Part shown: positions 50,388-60,057 of the stretch, one piece after another
How positions within the stretch are numbered: the stretch's first letter is position 1
Layout: each line of letters begins with the position of its first letter
Assembly: GCA_043228905.1 (NCBI GenBank)
Contig: JBHGNT010000051.1
Span: 114,669 to 178,668, forward strand
Length of the DNA: 64,000 nt
Origin: Azolla caroliniana
Lineage: Eukaryota > Polypodiophyta
Direction: 5' to 3'
Translations under genes and position numbers: made by a program
Notes under the pieces: generated by a model
The model's input: the letters and a program-made list of their open reading frames with translations, nothing else
What the model was told of the DNA's origin: nothing
The model's database searches: none

Positions 50388-51121
50388 CTACGGTGATCGA
50401 TCAATTTCCTCCATATCCTCATCAACCTCGCTCACATTTGTGGGTCCCATCGTACTATCTTCATTGTTGAGGTCATCTAGGTTAGGACCCTCATCTTGTC
50501 TTTTCTTGAATATCTTTACTCTTTTCCCCGCAATGGGTATGGCCAGCCTTGATCCCTCTAGCTCTGCGAGGTGGTAGGTGGCGTTGTCGTTGGCACTCAT
50601 CACCACATACGATTTGAACCACCTTCTTACGAACTTCCTTGTCTTCTTGTGTTGGTTGTCTAGGTTGTTGTCGTAGACCAATACCCAATCTCCTTCTTCG
50701 ATCTTCTTGGGACGCAGTCAATGTGTCTTATCAAACTGAATCTTGTTCTTCACGCAGGCTGTCTCCATTATCTTTCGCGCGTTCTCTAGGTGTTCGGGTC
50801 TTCTTTCGAGTTGCCTTATTCGTGCCACCAATCATTTTTCCTGGCTCATCTCATTCTCCCATGGTATTGCTACCCATGAGGCGATCGTCCTCTCGATGGG
50901 CATTACTGGTTTCTATCCATACATGAGCTTTGTTGGCATATAGTTTGTCACGGAACTGTGCGTAGTTCTATCGGCCCACAATGAATAGGGCAATAATCGC
51001 GGCCAATTCCCAACTCGACCATCGCATGATCGTACGATGGCTTTGACTATCGGCCCATGCCCTCACTCGATCTTCCCATTTGCTTCCGGATTATAGGCTG
51101 TTGTGAGGGAGAGGTTTACGC
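50388..51121 (-). pseudogene. pol: G2 pol: integrase C-terminal part
   Basis: On the minus strand the end of a gypsy integrase is readable: MPIERTIASW.AIPWENEMSQ, ARIRQLERRPEHLENARKIM, then KKIEEGDWVLVYDNNLDNQH, FVRRWFKSYVVMSANDNATY and HLAELEGSRLAIPIAGKRVK, with an acidic tail (EVDEDMEEIDRSP). It is colinear with G4 (EGNWVLVYDSSLDNQHKAVR; RRWFGPYTV), whose GPY motif is KSY here. Stops occur near 50720 and upstream. 50327-50387 is the 3' untranslated part. Confidence 0.85.
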
Positions 51122-51795
51122 TGTCGTGAAGAAAACCGGGCATAGGCGGAATCGGAGAAAAAGGCGCATGAACCAGCTCTTACACGGAAGGGCGCATGAA
51201 TTGATATTTTGATATTTTGTACATGATTCATAAATGGATCGGCTGATGTAAATACTAAGTAGTATACATTTATTGAGGGATTGTGCGTACCTCTGTCGAA
51301 AGGGACAGGGAATAAAGCGGTTTAACTAGGGAAAGGAGTCACTCCCCTTCTTGGGGGGGGGGGGGAACTATTTACGGAGAGGGGAGAAGGAGGAAAAAGG
51401 GGGATCGCGCGTTGGCGAGGAAAAAGGGCTGTTGCAGAACCGAGTGCTGAGCTCTCTCTTCTCCTCCTCCAGTCGTCGGTCTCTGTGGGTGTCGGGAGTT
51501 CGTTGTCTCTACTTCGTTGACAGCCCGTGTGCTTCAAGTAGAGGCTCTCCCCTTTTTTTTTCCTGGAGTCGTGTGGTTGTCGTCTGTGTGCGTGAGTAGG
51601 ACCCTGTGTCAGGTCCATTACCGGGTTGCCGGTTGTAACTGTTCGAGTTGTAATCTATTGATTATAGTAATCGGATTCCTGTTTCTTGCTCTTAATTTCT
51701 CTCTGTGTATCTGCAACTCTCTCTCTCTCTCTCTCCTTGGTCCAAGACCCCCGTGGTCCCGCCTCTTCCTACATGCGAACACAAACTTTGCGACA
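51122..51795 (+). repeat. G4 5' LTR
   Basis: It is 674 bp, TGTCGTGAAG to TTTGCGACA, with a 13-base G run at 51353-51365 and a CT run at 51719-51742. The U5 motif CCAAGACCCCCGTGGTCCCG ends about 35 bp before the LTR end. Confidence 0.93.
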
Positions 51796-51799
51796 TCTT

Positions 51800-51817
51800 T
51801 GGTGAACCCGACGTGAA
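51800..51817 (+). promoter_or_regulatory. G4 primer-binding site
   Basis: TGGTGAACCCGACGTGAA, four bases after the LTR; identical in G1, G3 and G5. Confidence 0.88.
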
Positions 51818-51839
51818 CAGGTGGCAAAGGAGTCGAAAG

Positions 51840-52769
51840 ATGAGGGGATCGGAGCTAGCAGAGGCAATGGCAGTAGCCGTCGACCAGCTAGTAAGCGCTC
51901 GTAAGGGGACGGGTACCCTCGACAGAGCCATTGAATCGATCGTCGGCACTATAGGCCGGTTTGGAGGGAAAGACGCCACAAGTTATTTGGAGGCTTACCG
52001 GGCCGAAATGATCATGAGGGATATCCGGGTGGACAGGCGGCTGTCCGGATTCCCTCGGGTGGTGACGTCGAGCATCCATGCGGAGGTGCTCGAGGTGCTG
52101 GCCGGATGCCAGACTTGGGAGGAGTTCGAGCTCCAGCTCCTCGAGAAGTACGGGTTTGACGACTCGCTTCGGCTGTCGAGGCGGGACTTCATGGCATGGG
52201 TGGAAAGCCCCGGAAAAGGGAGGAACACGTCGGCGCTCCTCCAGGAGTTCGAAAAATGGTTCGCGCAACTGTCGACGGTGGACCAAACCGTGCTCGAAAC
52301 GAGTCGAGTACTACTGTTTGTCAAATCGGTGGACGCGATCGATAGGGAAAAGGTGTGCCCCCTATTGGAAACGGACGAAGGGCTCACGGAAGACTGGGCT
52401 GCGGTAAAATGGGTTTGCAGCCGTTTCGACAAACGGCGCGATTGGAGCGACGGAAGCTCGTCGGGGTCAGGGCCGGTCCCGGGGAGGAGGCTCGAGGAGC
52501 AGGTATCGGTGCCGGCCGGTAGGAAGGAAGAGACCGGAATCTGGCTAGAGTCAGGGTCGGCATCGAATGCCATGGTCAGAAGCCCATCCGGAGGAGCGGC
52601 TCTGGAGGAGCTGACACAGATGGTGCGTGACCTGCAGATCGCACAAGCCTGGAGAGACAGCGGCGAACAACCTCGCGACCAGAGACCGCCGGCTGGGCAG
52701 CGGTGCATGTGGTGTGACGCAATCGGTCACATTCGAAAGGATTGCAACGGACCTACGGAAGGTCCTTGA
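51840..52769 (+). pseudogene. gag: G4 gag
   Basis: Start MRGSELAEAMAVAVDQLVSA. The frame is open for about 300 residues: TIGRFGGKDATSYLEAYRAE, RRDFMAWVESPGKGRNTSAL, TVLETSRVLLFVKSVDAIDR, and the zinc knuckle CMWCDAIGHIRKDC near the end. Directly after the knuckle a deletion joins it to sequence that in G5 lies about 540 bp downstream (TDLRKVLEER), with a frame change, so Gag ends abruptly (NGPTEGP). The rest is otherwise close to the G5 Gag. Confidence 0.9.
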
Positions 52770-53424
52770 AGAGCGGATCCTCGACAGTAAAGTGGAGTTG
52801 TCATTGCGGGAGGTGCTGGGAATCGCCAAGAGGGAGTTCCACGACTCCATTGTAGACTTGGTGAAGCGGAAGAGGCTCTCCACGGAGCCAGAACCAGAGA
52901 AGCCAGTGGAGGTGCGGACTACGCACTTAGAAGACGAGTTGGCGGAAAGCCACTACGCGAAGCCGCATTAGGCCAGGGCAACTACGGAAACCCCTGTGCA
53001 GATCGGCGACGTTCCGGAACCGGTGGTGGCCTTGGTAGACCATGGATCCGAAATCAACCTGATGTCCATGGATTTCTACAAGAAGGGTAAATGGCCGATC
53101 AACACCAAGCACGGGTGGAAGATACACGTGGCAACGCGTGCTACGGAGGAGCTGCATGGTGCGTGCCCGAATATACGCGTAAAGGTCGGTGACGTTGAGA
53201 TAGATCAACATTTCTTCGTGCAGGAAACATCCTCGCACCCAGTGATTCTCGGCGAACCATACATTACGGCGGCATGCATGGAGACGAAAGTGTTGGACAA
53301 CGGTTCGGCGTACGCATGCATCAAGAGCTAGGACAGTCAGCATTCCGTCCAATTCATGACCGTACTTCCAAACCATGAGAGGAATCGCGAGACCCTTGGC
53401 GGCGGCGGCCGAGGGGATTTTTAG
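52770..53424 (+). pseudogene. pol: G4 protease region
   Basis: Read from RILDSKVELSLREVLGIAKR. It has stops after AKPH (about 52970) and IKS (53329-53331). The retropepsin motif is ALVDHGSEINLMSMDFYKKG at about 53029: D-H-G in place of D-S/T-G, followed by GKWPINTKHGWKI and FFVQETSSHPVILGEPYITA (the usual Leu/Ile-Gly region of the second protease motif). It ends GRGDF then TAG at 53422-53424, and pol continues in the -1 frame. Confidence 0.85.
53416..53424 (+). promoter_or_regulatory. Candidate -1 frameshift site, G4
   Basis: GAT TTT TAG in the protease frame. Slipping back one base gives TTT TTA GAG, which opens the next pol frame (LERAIKAWGRGSSDV). The same nine bases at the same place occur in G5 (60049-60057). 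Confidence 0.5.
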
Positions 53425-55378
53425 AGAGGGCTATCAAGGCGTGGGGTCGCGGTAGTTCGGACGTACCAGAAGAACTCCACACATGTACAGTAGGTAGAAA
53501 GTTTTGGTTCTTCGAAAACGGAGGTTGTACTATAACCAGCGTCAACGGCCAGGAGAGGAAGCGAGCGGAGGAGCGGCTCAAGGGATGCGGAGTCCTCTCC
53601 CCCGACGAAGACATCAGCGGCGTCGTGGAGGTGGTCTCTTTTGACGACACCTTGGGCGAATTGCGAAAGGTGATCGGTGAAGACCCTAGAGAAGACCGGA
53701 CTGTTCCAGTTAGTTCAATGGGAATGTACGAAGTCATCACGGACTTCGGGGAAAGGATCGGCTCGGATCGGCCCGCGTGGATACAAAGTACAAGACTGTG
53801 GACCGGAAGGTGAGGCCAGTCGCGGCACCCTTGCCAGAGGGCAGCGGGGAGCAGATAAAAGGGGTCGCGTCAGACCCAAGTTTACGGAATCTGGCTGGCA
53901 TAGGACACCGGTTCACCGACATAATGCTACGGGAGGTCAAGGTTGGTAGGGGTGACTTTCTACTGCCGGCGGAGGAGAACAGGTTTTGGAGAATGCTCGG
54001 AAGGCATGGGAAAGCCTTCGCATTCTCGCCAGAGGAGATCGGGTGCATGGACCCGACAATCGTCGAACCGATGGTGATCTTCACGATACCGCATGTACCG
54101 TGGAATCTCAAACCGATTCCGGTGCCGAGAGCTCACATCCCGAAGTTGATGGAGCTTCTGAAGCAAAAGGTGGAGATGGGCATCCTCGAACCGTCGGGTA
54201 CCCCGTATTCGAATCGGTGGTTTACGGTGCCGAAGAAGAACGGCACATTGCGCTTCATTCAGGACCTGCAACCGGTCAACAGGGTGACCATCCGTAATGC
54301 AGGAATCGGACCGATCATAGACGAGTTCGCGGAGGCCTTCGCTGGAAGGTCGATCTATTCGGTTGGTGACTTATACTCGGGATACGACCAATTCCAACTA
54401 GCCGTGGAGAGCAGGGATATCACGACGATGCGAACTACTCTCGGCCTGGTACGAATGTGTACCCTACCACAAGGTGGGACAAATTCGGTGGCGCATATGG
54501 TGAACGCAATGAACAAGGTGCTCAGGGACTGCATCCCAGACATCACCATGCCATTTTTGGACGACATCCCGATAAAGGGGTGTCCGATGGATGACGCGGA
54601 CGAGACTGTCGGGCCAGACGGATGCTGGAGGTTCGTCGTGAACCACATCAACGACTGCGAGAAGGTGTTGCAGAGACTAGAAGGCGCGAGACTCACCTTC
54701 TCCGGGGAAAAATCGGTCTTCAGGCAATCAGAGATCATGGTCGTCGGGCACCTATGCGGACCATACAGTCGGAAACCGTCTCCGGCCAAGGTGGAAGCCA
54801 TCTCCGCGATGAAGCATGACTGCAATTCGATCACGGAGGTCCGCAGATTCTTGGGAGCATGCGCGTTCTATCACATATGGATCCCGCACTACGCACATGT
54901 CGCAGAACCCCTCTACGGACTATTGAAAAAGGGGCGTAGCTTTGAGTGGAGGACGGAGCACACGGAGTCGGTACGGAGACTAAAGGAGGCGTTTACGATA
55001 GCGCCGGCTCTCCGTAAAGCGGTTTACGGCAAGGATGTTCCCATCTGCGTGACGGTGGACACCAGCCCGACCGGGATCGGGTGGGTAATCAGTCAAGAGG
55101 ACAAGGACGATGTACGATTCCCGATCCGGTTCGGGGTGAAGGTATTGAACGAGCGGCAGCGAGGATACGCCCAAGTTAAGCGCGAGCTTTGGGGTGTCGT
55201 TCCAGCGGTCAAGGCCGACAAGGATTATCTGATCGGGATGGAGGTGATCATCGAGACGGACTGCCTGCCGATACTCGGCATGGTTTCCGGATGCGCGACG
55301 CCGGACCTAGCAATGTTCCAGTGGATAGCGTACAAAGACCCTGAACCCGGAGATACGGCACATCTCCGGAAAGGATAA
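53421..55378 (+). pseudogene. pol: G4 pol: RT and RNase H
   Basis: This is the -1 frame from TTA, open to 53813, then frame-shifted and open again from 53777 to 55378. RT has WNLKPIPVPRAHIPKLMELL, VPKKNGTLRFIQDLQPVNRV, SIYSVGDLYSGYDQFQLAVE, LPQGGTNSVAHMVNAMNK and the catalytic FLDDIPIKG (Asp pair at 54560-54565). RNase H has CVTVDTSPTGIGWVISQEDK and IIETDCLPILGMVSGC. A frameshift near 55350 separates it from MADMLSRARF. This is the usual gypsy RT-RNase H of a DNA-copying polyprotein. Confidence 0.9.
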
Positions 55379-56837
55379 TGCCATGGCCGACATGCTTTCG
55401 AGAGCAAGGTTCAACGACGAAGACGGCATGGTTTCGGATGACGAAGAAGTCGGCGAGGACTTCTTCGGGTCGGCTAACGTAGCAACGAGGGAAAGGGACA
55501 CTCCAGCTCTTAACGAATTTGACGAAAGCAGGTATGACGGGGAGTGGATCCAAATCGGGAGGTTCCTACGGACGATGACGCCGGACATAGCATGGACGAG
55601 AGAAGAGGCGATCCGGGTACGGAAGAAGGCGTAACGATTCTTCCTGCGGGACAAGTGCATATGGAGGCACCCAAAGAAGAGAAACGGCATCCTGCTCCGA
55701 GTAGCGACAAAGAAAGAAGAACAGGAGGAACTACTGGCGGCATTTCACGAGAGTCCCTGGGCCGGCCACCGCGGAACGTGGGCCACGTTCAAGAAGCTGA
55801 AGGAGAACTAATGGTGGCCGGGGCTGTACCAGGACGTGCATCGGTTCGTAACGACTTGCGAAAGCTGTCAGATGCACTCCGTAGTCCGACACTGGGACGA
55901 GCTACACCCGACCTACCCGCCTACGGTCCATTTCAAGTGGATGGTGGACTTGGTGACGATGTCGATGGGGGTAGGACAGATGCGATACCTGGTGCTTGCA
56001 CGGGAAGACTTAACGAGCCAGGTGGAAGATCGTGCACTGTAGAGCAAGACAACCGCGGCGGTATGCTAGTTCCTGATCGAAGAAGTAGTGTGTTGGTACG
56101 GGTGCGTCGGGAGGATCGTGGCGGACCGGGGAGAGCTGGATGCACGGGAGGCTGAGGAGTTGTTCGACCGGCTAGGCGTCAAACTCTCCCTCACTACGGC
56201 ATACAATTTGGAGGCGAACGGAAAGGTAGAACGTGGGCACGGGCTGATCGTAAAGGAGTTGGTGTGTGCATGCGGAGGGCAGGTCGGGAATTGGCCACGA
56301 CTCCTTCCTTACGCATTGTGGGCGGACCGAACTACGCACAATTTGGTGACAGGGTTTATGCCGGCAGAGCTGATGTACGGACAGAAGCCGATCATGCCGG
56401 TGGAACGGACGGTTTCTTCATGTGCGGCGGTAGATTGGAAGGACCAAATGAGCCGGGAGGAGTTGCTAGCAACGCGGATTCGGCAACTCGAGCGGAGGCC
56501 GGAGGACGTGGTATAGGCGAAGGAAAAGTTGCGAGCGGCAAGGGAGCAGAACAAGACCCGGTTGCAACCAAAGAAGATCGAGGAAGGCAACTGGGTCTTG
56601 GTATACGACAGCAGCCTTGACAATCAGCACAAGGCAGTGCGAAAGTTCGCTAGGAGATGGTTCGGGCCCTATACGGTGACGAGCGCGAACGACAACGGCA
56701 CGTACCACCTTGCGGAGCTCGACGGGACACGGTTAGCGGTGCCGGTGGTTGGGAAGCGGATCAAAGCGTTCAACAAGCGGTTCGAAGACGAGTCAGGGCC
56801 TGCGAGCGGGAGCGACAACGACAACGACAACGACGAC
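55379..56837 (+). pseudogene. pol: G4 pol: integrase
   Basis: It begins MADMLSRARFNDEDGM (end of RNase H). The integrase zinc region reads HESPWAGHRGTWATF and CESCQMHSVVRH. Catalytic positions lie in KWMVDLVTMSMG, IVADRGELDA and EANGKVERGHG. The C-terminus has the GPY/F module RRWFGPYTVTSANDNGTYHL and an acidic SGSDNDNDNDDY end (gac aac repeat). Stops are at about 55632, 55810, 56040 and 56514, with frame changes. No chromodomain is seen after the GPY/F module. Confidence 0.88.
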
Positions 56838-57090
56838 TATTTAAGGGGGGGGGAGGAGGAAAAAGGGGGATTGTGCGTTGGCGAGGAAAAAGGGCTGCTG
56901 CAGAACCGAGTGTCGAGCTCTCTCTTCTCCTCCTCCAGTCGTCGGTCTCTGTGGGTGTCGGGAGTTCGTTGTCTCTGCTTCATTGACAGCCCGTGTGCTT
57001 CAAGTAGAGGCTCTCCCCTTTTTGTTTCCTAGAGTCGTGTGGTTGTCGTCTGTGTGCGTGAGGAGGACCCCGTGTCAGGTCCATTACCGG
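56838..57090 (+). repeat. G4 3' LTR, partial
   Basis: It matches about 51366-51634 of the 5' LTR, from CTATTTA to CCATTACCGG. The first 240 or so bases of the LTR and the polypurine tract are missing, so integrase coding runs straight into it. G5 starts at 57091. Confidence 0.88.
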
Positions 57091-57886
57091 TGTCGTGAAG
57101 AAAACCGTCCATAAGCGGAATCGGCGCACCAAGGCGTGGGAACCGGTTCTTCACGCGCGCACGCTCCAAGTTGTACATAGAAGCGAATTAGGAGGATAAT
57201 CGGCAGGAACGGGCCCTAACACAAGTGGAGACAAAGACCGCGCAAACAGTCTTTTCGGTCGCGCGCGCGAGCTAAGGAACTGTACGAGTCGGCGGCGTAA
57301 CTACGAGGATGCGTGAAGAACGGAGCGGATCCCTGTTCGAAAGGGACAGGGAATAAAGCTGACATGACGGCCTGCTCGTCGGCCTATATAAGGAGCAGGA
57401 AAGAGCTGTTGCAGGGATCTCGCGCAGAGAGGACGAAGTGCTGTCGGACCGTTTCTGGACGCTTCTCTCTCTGTTTCCTTCCTTCTTGAGCTCCATAGCT
57501 TTTCTGTGCAGGGTTCCGAGGAGGCTCGCGCTGTTTCGAGGAACGCCCGAGTGCTTCCGGCAGCACCTCCGACCTGCTACCCCTTTGTGCGTCGAAGCGA
57601 ACAAGCATCGACATCTGTTCGCCGGCCTGTTCGGTTGTAGCCAACCTGTGCCCCATCGAGGGTTGTAGTCGTGTTAGCCATTTTTTTTGTTAATATACAT
57701 ATTTAGTCATTCGCATCTGTCTGTGTCGGTGTCTGTTCGCGTTCTCCGTGCTGAAGGGCCGTGTCCCTGTGTATCCCCGGTCCTGCGTAGCCGGTTCTCT
57801 CTCTTTCTCCTCCCTCGCTTGCTCTTTGGTTAGAGACCCCCGCGGTCCCGCCTCGTTTCCACACGCACTTGCGTAATATCTCGACA
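57091..57886 (+). repeat. G5 5' LTR with TATA box
   Basis: It is 796 bp, TGTCGTGAAG to ATCTCGACA. TATATAAG at 57385-57392 is the likely Pol II promoter. The U5 motif GAGACCCCCGCGGTCCCGCC lies about 30-50 bp before the end. Confidence 0.9.
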
Positions 57887-57890
57887 TCTT

Positions 57891-57908
57891 TGGTGAACCC
57901 GACGTGAA
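57891..57908 (+). promoter_or_regulatory. G5 primer-binding site
   Basis: TGGTGAACCCGACGTGAA, four bases after the LTR; the family G primer site. Confidence 0.88.
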
Positions 57909-57930
57909 GGAGGCGGCAGAAGAGCAGAAG

Positions 57931-58953
57931 ATGAGGGGGTCGGATCTTGCAGAGGCCATGGCTTCGGTCGTGGATCGGATTGTAAACGCGCGCGAGGGCA
58001 CCGGTGCCCTCGACAGAGCCATTGAGGCGGTCGTCGGCACGATCGGCCGGTTCGATGGGAAGGATGCCACGAAGTATTTGGCGTCCTACGGTGCAGAGAT
58101 GCTGATGCGGGACATTCCGGAAGAAAGGCGTCTTGCCGGATTTCCCCGAGTGGCGATGCCGAGCATCCATGCGGAGGTGCTCGAGGTGCGGGCGGAGAGC
58201 CGTACCTGGGAGGAGTTCGAAGGTCGGCTCCTTGAGAAATACGGGCTGGACGACGCGCTCCGGCTTTCGAAGCGAAGGTTCATGGAATGGGTGGAGTCCC
58301 CGGGGAAGGGAAGAAACGCGTCGGCACTCCTCCGGGAGTTCGAGGAAAACTTTGCGCGCCTTTCGGCGCTCGACCGAACCATCCTGGACACGAGCCGGGC
58401 CTTGCTGTTTGTCAAGTCGGTCGACGAGCGGGATCGGGAGCAAGTGGGCCTCTTGCTGGAAACCGAAGACGGGCTCACTTCCGACTGGGCGGCTGTCAAG
58501 AAAGTCTGTGGCCGTTTCGACAAACGGCGAGAATGGGCGGATAACGGGGCAACCGGGTCGGGCTCGGTCGCAGCAAGGAAGCTCAAACCAGCGCCACAGG
58601 TGCGAAAGGAAGAGACCCGAGAATGGTTGGAAACCGGTTCGGCTTCGACCGGCGTAGTCAGAGGCTCAACCGGAGGAGCGGCGCTGGAGGAATTGACGAG
58701 GGCGATAAAGGACCTCCAAATCGCGCAAGCCCGAAGGGAAGGTGGCGAACCGGCTCGTGACCGACGGCCGGCGGCAGGAAACAGGTGCATGTGGTGCGAT
58801 GAAGTCGGCCACATTCGGAAGGACTGCGGCGACTTCGCGGAGGCGCTGAGGAACAGGGTGGTGTACCTGTGGGAAGGACGGGTGCATGCCAGCGACACCC
58901 GAAGGGCCCTGAGCCGAAACGACGGGCGAGGTGGTATGAAAAGGGTGATGTAA
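57931..58953 (+). CDS. gag: G5 gag
   Basis: Start MRGSDLAEAMASVVDRIVNA at the first ATG (340 residues). The frame is also open upstream to GTG in the primer site. Capsid-like body: TIGRFDGKDATKYLASYGAE, RRFMEWVESPGKGRNASALL, LDTSRALLFVKSVDERDREQ. Near residue 290 is the zinc knuckle CMWCDEVGHIRKDC. It ends GGMKRVM and TAA; the same frame is open again beyond it into the protease region. It is uninterrupted and close to the G4 Gag, and likely complete. Confidence 0.92.
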   Translation: MRGSDLAEAMASVVDRIVNAREGTGALDRAIEAVVGTIGRFDGKDATKYLASYGAEMLMRDIPEERRLAGFPRVAMPSIHAEVLEVRAESRTWEEFEGRLLEKYGLDDALRLSKRRFMEWVESPGKGRNASALLREFEENFARLSALDRTILDTSRALLFVKSVDERDREQVGLLLETEDGLTSDWAAVKKVCGRFDKRREWADNGATGSGSVAARKLKPAPQVRKEETREWLETGSASTGVVRGSTGGAALEELTRAIKDLQIAQARREGGEPARDRRPAAGNRCMWCDEVGHIRKDCGDFAEALRNRVVYLWEGRVHASDTRRALSRNDGRGGMKRVM

Positions 58954-60057
58954 GAGGCGGCGGCCCGACACGCGGAAACCGTCCACTACTCGGCATCGGC
59001 CGGCATTCGAGTCGGGGGCGGCGAGGCCCGAAGGGAAAGCAAAGCCGGATTCTGGCCGACGATGCTGGAAGGCCTTGCCGGTGCAAGGCTTAAAAGGGAG
59101 GAATCGGACCGTGCGGAGAAACGGGTACGGGAGATGACCGGGTGGAGCGACCCGGTCGAGGAAAAGACGGGCTTCGTGGAAGCCGCTTGCCAGAACTACG
59201 AGGCTCTGGTAGAAGAGAAGCGGGTGGGAAAACCCGGGACGACCGGGCCCTCACAACGATACGAGACCCGGTCCGGGCCACGACGGGACGAAGCCGGCGG
59301 GGCCGGTACGCAAGATAAACCCCAGAAGGGCGGGTACCGTCTGGGGACGGAGATAGAAAGGACCACGGACTTACGAAAGGTCCTGGAGGAACGGATCCTC
59401 GACAGCAAGGTGGAGCTGTCGTTACGAGAGGTGCTGGGAATCGCCAAGAAGGAGTTCCACGACTCCATCGTGGACTTGGTGAAACGGAAGAGGCTGTCAA
59501 GGGAGACAGAACCGGAAAGACCGGTGGAAGTGCGGACGACGCACCTAGACGACATGGCGCTGGGAGACGAGTGGGCGGAAAGCCACTGTTCGAGACCACA
59601 CTGGGCCCGAGCGACCACGGAAACCCCGGTGAAGATCGGCGATGTCCAGGAACCGGTGATAGCTTTGGTGGACCACGGATCGGAGATCAATTTGATGTCC
59701 ATGGACTTCTATAAGAAGGGCAAATGGCCGATCAACACCAAGCACGGGTGGAAAATAAGGGCAGCAACGCGCGCCACCGAGGAACTGCACGGGGCCTGTC
59801 CGAATGTGCGAGTCAAGATCGGCGACGTCGAGATTGACCAGCACTTCTTCGTGCAGGAGACGTCTTCGCATCCGGTCATACTGGGAGAGCCGTACATCAC
59901 GGCGGCACGAATGGAGACCAAGGTGCTGGACAATGGTTCGGCCTACGCGAGGGTCAAAAGCCAAGACGGGCGCCATTCGGTCCAGTTTCTGACGGTACGG
60001 CCGAACCACGAACGTAACCGCGACTCCCTCGGTTCCGAAAACCGAGAGGATTTTTAG
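58954..60057 (+). CDS. pol: G5 protease region
   Basis: The frame is in phase with gag after the TAA. An N-terminal Arg/Glu-rich region (about 200 residues) without known motif is followed by RTTDLRKVLEERILDSKVEL and the retropepsin ALVDHGSEINLMSMDFYKKG, with Asp at 59671. The motif is D-H-G as in G4. FFVQETSSHPVILGEPYITA is the conserved second part. It ends SENREDF and TAG at 60055-60057. It would cut the Gag-Pol protein if active; the non-standard residue leaves that open. Confidence 0.85.
   Translation, partial: EAAARHAETVHYSASAGIRVGGGEARRESKAGFWPTMLEGLAGARLKREESDRAEKRVREMTGWSDPVEEKTGFVEAACQNYEALVEEKRVGKPGTTGPSQRYETRSGPRRDEAGGAGTQDKPQKGGYRLGTEIERTTDLRKVLEERILDSKVELSLREVLGIAKKEFHDSIVDLVKRKRLSRETEPERPVEVRTTHLDDMALGDEWAESHCSRPHWARATTETPVKIGDVQEPVIALVDHGSEINLMSMDFYKKGKWPINTKHGWKIRAATRATEELHGACPNVRVKIGDVEIDQHFFVQETSSHPVILGEPYITAARMETKVLDNGSAYARVKSQDGRHSVQFLTVRPNHERNRDSLGSENREDF
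60049..60057 (+). promoter_or_regulatory. Candidate -1 frameshift site, G5
   Basis: GAT TTT TAG in the protease frame; the -1 frame reads TTT TTA GAG and is open without a stop to about 61500. Identical to 53416-53424 in G4, with conserved downstream codons (LER.AKAWGR in both). Confidence 0.55.

Larger units (their letters stand above)
39374..51121 (-). mobile_element. G2, family G gypsy retrotransposon (3' part; far end outside the window)
   Basis: It starts TGTCGTGG after GCAC in the C1 RT gene. Its left (3') LTR is split by G3. Behind it lies the end of a minus-strand gypsy integrase, interrupted at 51122 by G4. The continuation of G2 must lie right of the window, beyond G4, G5 and C4. 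The family is assigned from the LTR ends, the U5 motif and the integrase end shared with G4. Confidence 0.85.
51122..57090 (+). mobile_element. G4, family G gypsy retrotransposon, decayed, 3' LTR cut by G5
   Basis: It starts TGTCGTGAAG after ACGC (51118-51121). The 5' LTR is complete. gag, protease, RT, RNase H and integrase follow on the plus strand in gypsy order, then a partial 3' LTR (from about 56838) interrupted by G5 after ACCGG. The polypurine tract and the start of the 3' LTR are deleted. Confidence 0.92.
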
